A stretch of 64,000 bases of DNA from Eunapius fragilis (lineage: Eukaryota; Porifera; Demospongiae; Spongillida; Spongillidae): assembly GCA_963681505.1 (NCBI GenBank), contig OY811972.1:8822775-8886774 (forward strand), read 5' to 3'. The notes under the pieces were generated by a model. It saw nothing but the letters and a program-made list of their open reading frames with translations, was not told the DNA's origin and searched no databases. A program made the position numbers and the translations under genes. Of the stretch, positions 62,929 to 64,000 are shown piece after piece (position 1 is the first letter of the stretch; the number at the start of each line of letters is the position of its first letter).

Positions 62929-63640
62929 AACCATTACTGCAGGTGACACTGGCAGGGCTCAGGAGTGAGTTGGTGTGGCCAAAGATGTGCAAGGAGCCTG
63001 TCACTGCAGATATGTTAAGGGCAATGGTAGACTTGGTGGGGCAGGAACCATCATTGTCTGATGTCAGACTGTTCGTAGTATGCCTGGTGGCATTTGCTGG
63101 TTTTATTAATTGTGATGAGTTGTTAAAGTTGCAGTGCTCTGATATTGCATTTGGCACAGATAGCATGACCATAAATACATGTATAACGTCTAGCAAGACA
63201 GATCAGTACAGGGAGGGTTCCTCCCTGGTAGTTGATCGTACAGGGACACCTACATACCCAGTAGCCATGATGGAGAGATATTTCAGCATGGGTGGTTTGT
63301 GTACACAAGAGCATGGCAAAGTGTTTTGGGCAAAAGGTGGGCAGTGATTGAGTAAATCAGGTGGGGTGGGGTGGGGGGATCAGCTACACAAGACTTAGGG
63401 AGTTGCTACTAGAGAAGACAGAACAGTTGGTTATGGACCCAAGTGTATTTGGCATACATAGTCTGTGGGCAGGTGGTGCCACTGCTGCAGTGAGGGCTGG
63501 TGTGGCCCATCACTTATTCAAGAGGCATGGCCACTAGAGGTCACAATCTGCCAAGGATGGTTATGTAAAGGATGCACTGGAAACTCGGTGTAACATGTAC
63601 ATTGAAATGACATCATTGAACATTTAGAAATTACATTCTG
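62929..63640 (+). pseudogene. DIRS-like recombinase relic, copy 3
   Basis: Reads LAGLRSELVWPKMCKEPVTA, DVRLFVVCLVAFAGFINCDE, TSSKTDQYREGSS, then in other frames GIHSLWAGGATAAVRAGVAH, HLFKRHGH, a stop, and SAKDGYVKDALETR. The usual catalytic Arg after HSL is Trp, and the Trp expected after the RHGH/RHGR segment is TAG. It is 5'-truncated. The fullest C-terminal end of the three copies of this family. Confidence 0.75.
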
Positions 63641-63714
63641 AACACATGAACATGTGGCATAAAGTATAAAATAAGAGACCACTGATGTGCAAGGTGGGAT
63701 AAAAACTTAAGACC

Positions 63715-64000
63715 CTCATGTCATTACATTGTTAATACAGTCCTATTGAATCATTAACATCAGCCCCTGCCTATACGCTATGCACTTGGGCCTGACACAC
63801 CTGAGTAACGTGCACACTTCTTTAATCTCAATAGCACACCTTTTGTGCACATGTGTGTGTTATGGGGGGGAGGGGGTGGGGAGCAATATTCATAAATTTT
63901 ATTAATGGTACATGTAGCCTCTTTTACGGTATCCATAACTTACCCCTCCATACCCTCACATCACTTACATCAGATGATGCTATATTCACTCCAGCACCAG
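63715..64000 (-). repeat. Segmental copy of 30080-30390
   Basis: The same order of sequence (CAGCCCCTGCCTATAC ... GGGGGGAGGGG ... ACTTACATCAGAT) as upstream of exon 7, running off the window. Confidence 0.85.
63969..64000 (-). CDS. Partial ankyrin exon of a neighbouring paralogue
   Basis: The minus strand ends GAGVNIASSD before donor GTAAGT, identical in layout to exons 6 and 7. It lies upstream of the start exon at 46833, so it most likely belongs to another family member (or to an alternative longer transcript) extending beyond 64000. Confidence 0.65.

Noticed and set aside
63969-64000. Upstream ankyrin exon of the same gene
   Set aside because: The start exon at 46833 and the BEL and DIRS-like insertions between make a separate paralogue more likely, although an alternative longer transcript is not excluded.

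Overview
The window is AT-rich metazoan DNA. It has short phase-matched GT-AG introns, large transposon-filled introns, a very frequent palindromic ACATGTACATGT motif, and ANK/NHR/ROC-like/Death signalling domains beside DIRS-like, BEL, Ty3 and piggyBac-like elements. This best fits a marine invertebrate, probably a demosponge. The organism call is inference; nothing here is diagnostic.

The main host gene runs on the minus strand from about 46833 (start codon) to 15838 (stop). I assembled 19 exons by hand from splice signals. All phases agree and the coding total is 4116 nt, or 1371 residues. Domain order is a 22-residue leader, 11 ankyrin repeats each on its own 81-102 nt phase-0 exon, a Neuralized homology repeat (NHR), a ROC/COR-like GTPase module, and a C-terminal Death domain. 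This suggests an intracellular signalling or innate-immunity switch. Parts of related copies lie at both window edges: a Death-domain tail at 297-389 and an ankyrin exon at 63969-64000. The gene therefore seems to belong to a locally duplicated family. A direct duplication of about 4.5 kb (22283-26820 and 41829-46255) added ankyrin exons inside the gene.

A second, single-exon gene (3474-4794, minus) encodes a P-loop NTPase followed, after one frame break, by a possible nuclease-like segment, resembling Crinkler/RHS-type proteins. A decayed Ty3-like LTR element (5022-6415) sits just upstream of it.

Layout: 1-1700, duplicated gene tail and a reverse-transcriptase/nuclease relic; 1730-3150 and 6420-13300, AATTGTG/TTCACCAA satellite-like DNA with 2.4-2.8 kb higher-order copies; 3474-6415, NTPase gene and LTR element; 13970-14567, hAT-like MITE; 15838-46833, the large gene, whose introns hold MITEs, DIRS-like relics, foldback elements and a 4.8 kb piggyBac-like element; 47118-54082, a BEL element with 165 bp LTRs, itself carrying a 2.5 kb piggyBac-like element; 54176-62341, a DIRS-like tyrosine-recombinase retroelement split by a 3.86 kb DNA transposon with an intact 774-residue transposase; 62341-64000, more duplicated intron DNA, a small TTAA element, a recombinase relic and the edge of a further ankyrin gene.

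Several insertions can be dated relative to one another because duplicated intron copies elsewhere in the window keep the empty site.
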